This document shows positions 63,504-64,000 of a DNA stretch of 64,000 bases, in pieces. Position numbers and translations under genes: made by a program. Source of the DNA: Mytilus galloprovincialis (lineage: Eukaryota; Mollusca; Bivalvia; Mytilida; Mytilidae); the NCBI RefSeq assembly GCF_965363235.1, contig NC_134849.1, positions 12,178,863-12,242,862 on the forward strand. The letters run 5' to 3'. The first letter of the stretch is position 1, and each line of letters starts with the position of its first letter. The notes under the pieces were generated by a model. That model ran no database searches and was not told the origin of the DNA. It saw only the letters and a program-made list of their open reading frames with translations.

Positions 63504-64000
63504 GACAAATTCTCTTCTAGCGATTCCCTAATGCACTTGTTATTCTTAGTAAACCATAAAGGTGCCGAAATTATCAAAACTATTAAGAAAAAGTACGAAA
63601 AGGAGAACAGGGAGCGTGTTAAAATGGACAGATTGTTCAAAGTTCATAAGACAAACAATACTACACAAAACAATTAAGAATTACCAAATTTTGTTTTTAA
63701 TTAAGATAAAACCAAATTCAACATACTACCGTATCAAGATGCTCAATAGACAAAACCAGCTCAATAGAATTTTTTCCTTCAGTATAAAAACTCTGATAAA
63801 ATTGTATACATGAAGAAGATTATTTTTTTTTTAATTTTGGGTTCTTGTATTATCAACAAATTGTACATTCTGTTTTCTTAGACAAGTTTTAACATTTACA
63901 TATAGACATGACTTTTCATACTTAATTATAAGTAATATACTCTACAGCTTCCATTAGTAGCGGGATTGTATAACGAATTCCTTAAAAACTGGTTAAAAGT
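63504..64000. other. Intronic sequence to the window edge
   Basis: A+T-rich; the 83-codon ORF at 63562-63813 is Lys-rich from A-rich sequence, with no CHST15 continuation or splice context. Confidence 0.4.

Noticed and set aside
63562..63813. 83-codon Lys-rich ORF as continuation of the sulfotransferase
   Set aside because: No match to the CHST15 C-terminal half and no acceptor in the right phase; A-rich sequence explains the Lys content.

Overview
The window is nuclear DNA from an invertebrate, most probably a marine bivalve of the mussel type (Mytilus-like). It is A+T-rich, its genes have many introns with long repeat-filled spacing, and most of the sequence is dispersed repeats of kinds I recognise from mussel and other bivalve genomes. 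This assignment is inference from gene content and repeat style; no ribosomal or mitochondrial marker is present.

Four protein-coding genes can be supported. (1) At the left edge, on the + strand (585-2773), lies the terminal exon of a gene whose first residues look like the end of a USP-like fold, tentatively a USPL1-type SUMO isopeptidase. It is followed by a long Ser/Lys-rich tail with two in-frame tandem repeats. (2) On the minus strand (40393 to 28236) lies a complete nine-exon gene for SNRNP40, the U5 snRNP 40 kDa WD40 protein (345 aa). Every splice junction keeps frame. (3) On the minus strand (51612 to 46007) lies a five-exon gene for a 245-residue secreted protein that I do not recognise. 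It has a clear signal peptide, an Asp-rich stretch and a His/Pro-rich stretch. (4) On the + strand (53861 to 63347 and beyond the window) lie five exons of a CHST15-like (GalNAc4S-6ST-like) carbohydrate sulfotransferase. Its first and last exons are missing.

Between about 2.9 and 28 kb there is no convincing host gene; this is a transposon landscape. It holds a 0.75-kb minisatellite (5316-6060), an R1 element with an internal 502-bp duplication (6346-7915), several short MITEs with 5-bp target duplications, a 1.76-kb element with 460-bp inverted repeats and its own small spliced ORF (13130-14892), and a cluster of two large repeat families (R2, R3) nested and inverted around 19.5-27.6 kb. Introns of genes 2-4 hold more MITEs, tails of a non-LTR retrotransposon, a tRNA-derived SINE, minisatellites and a hAT element with exact 8-bp target duplications.

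The most interesting pattern is that four or five otherwise unrelated bivalve repeat families share one layout: a 5' terminal hairpin, then a (CGN)n or (CGTC)n block about 40-60 bp inside, and a 3' end with a small hairpin followed by CTNG or CTTA and a T-rich flank. This resembles Helitron/Helentron ends. Other leads are the unknown secreted protein, the mirrored splice donors of the long-inverted-repeat element, and three tandem duplications that all sit at exon 3' ends or splice donors.
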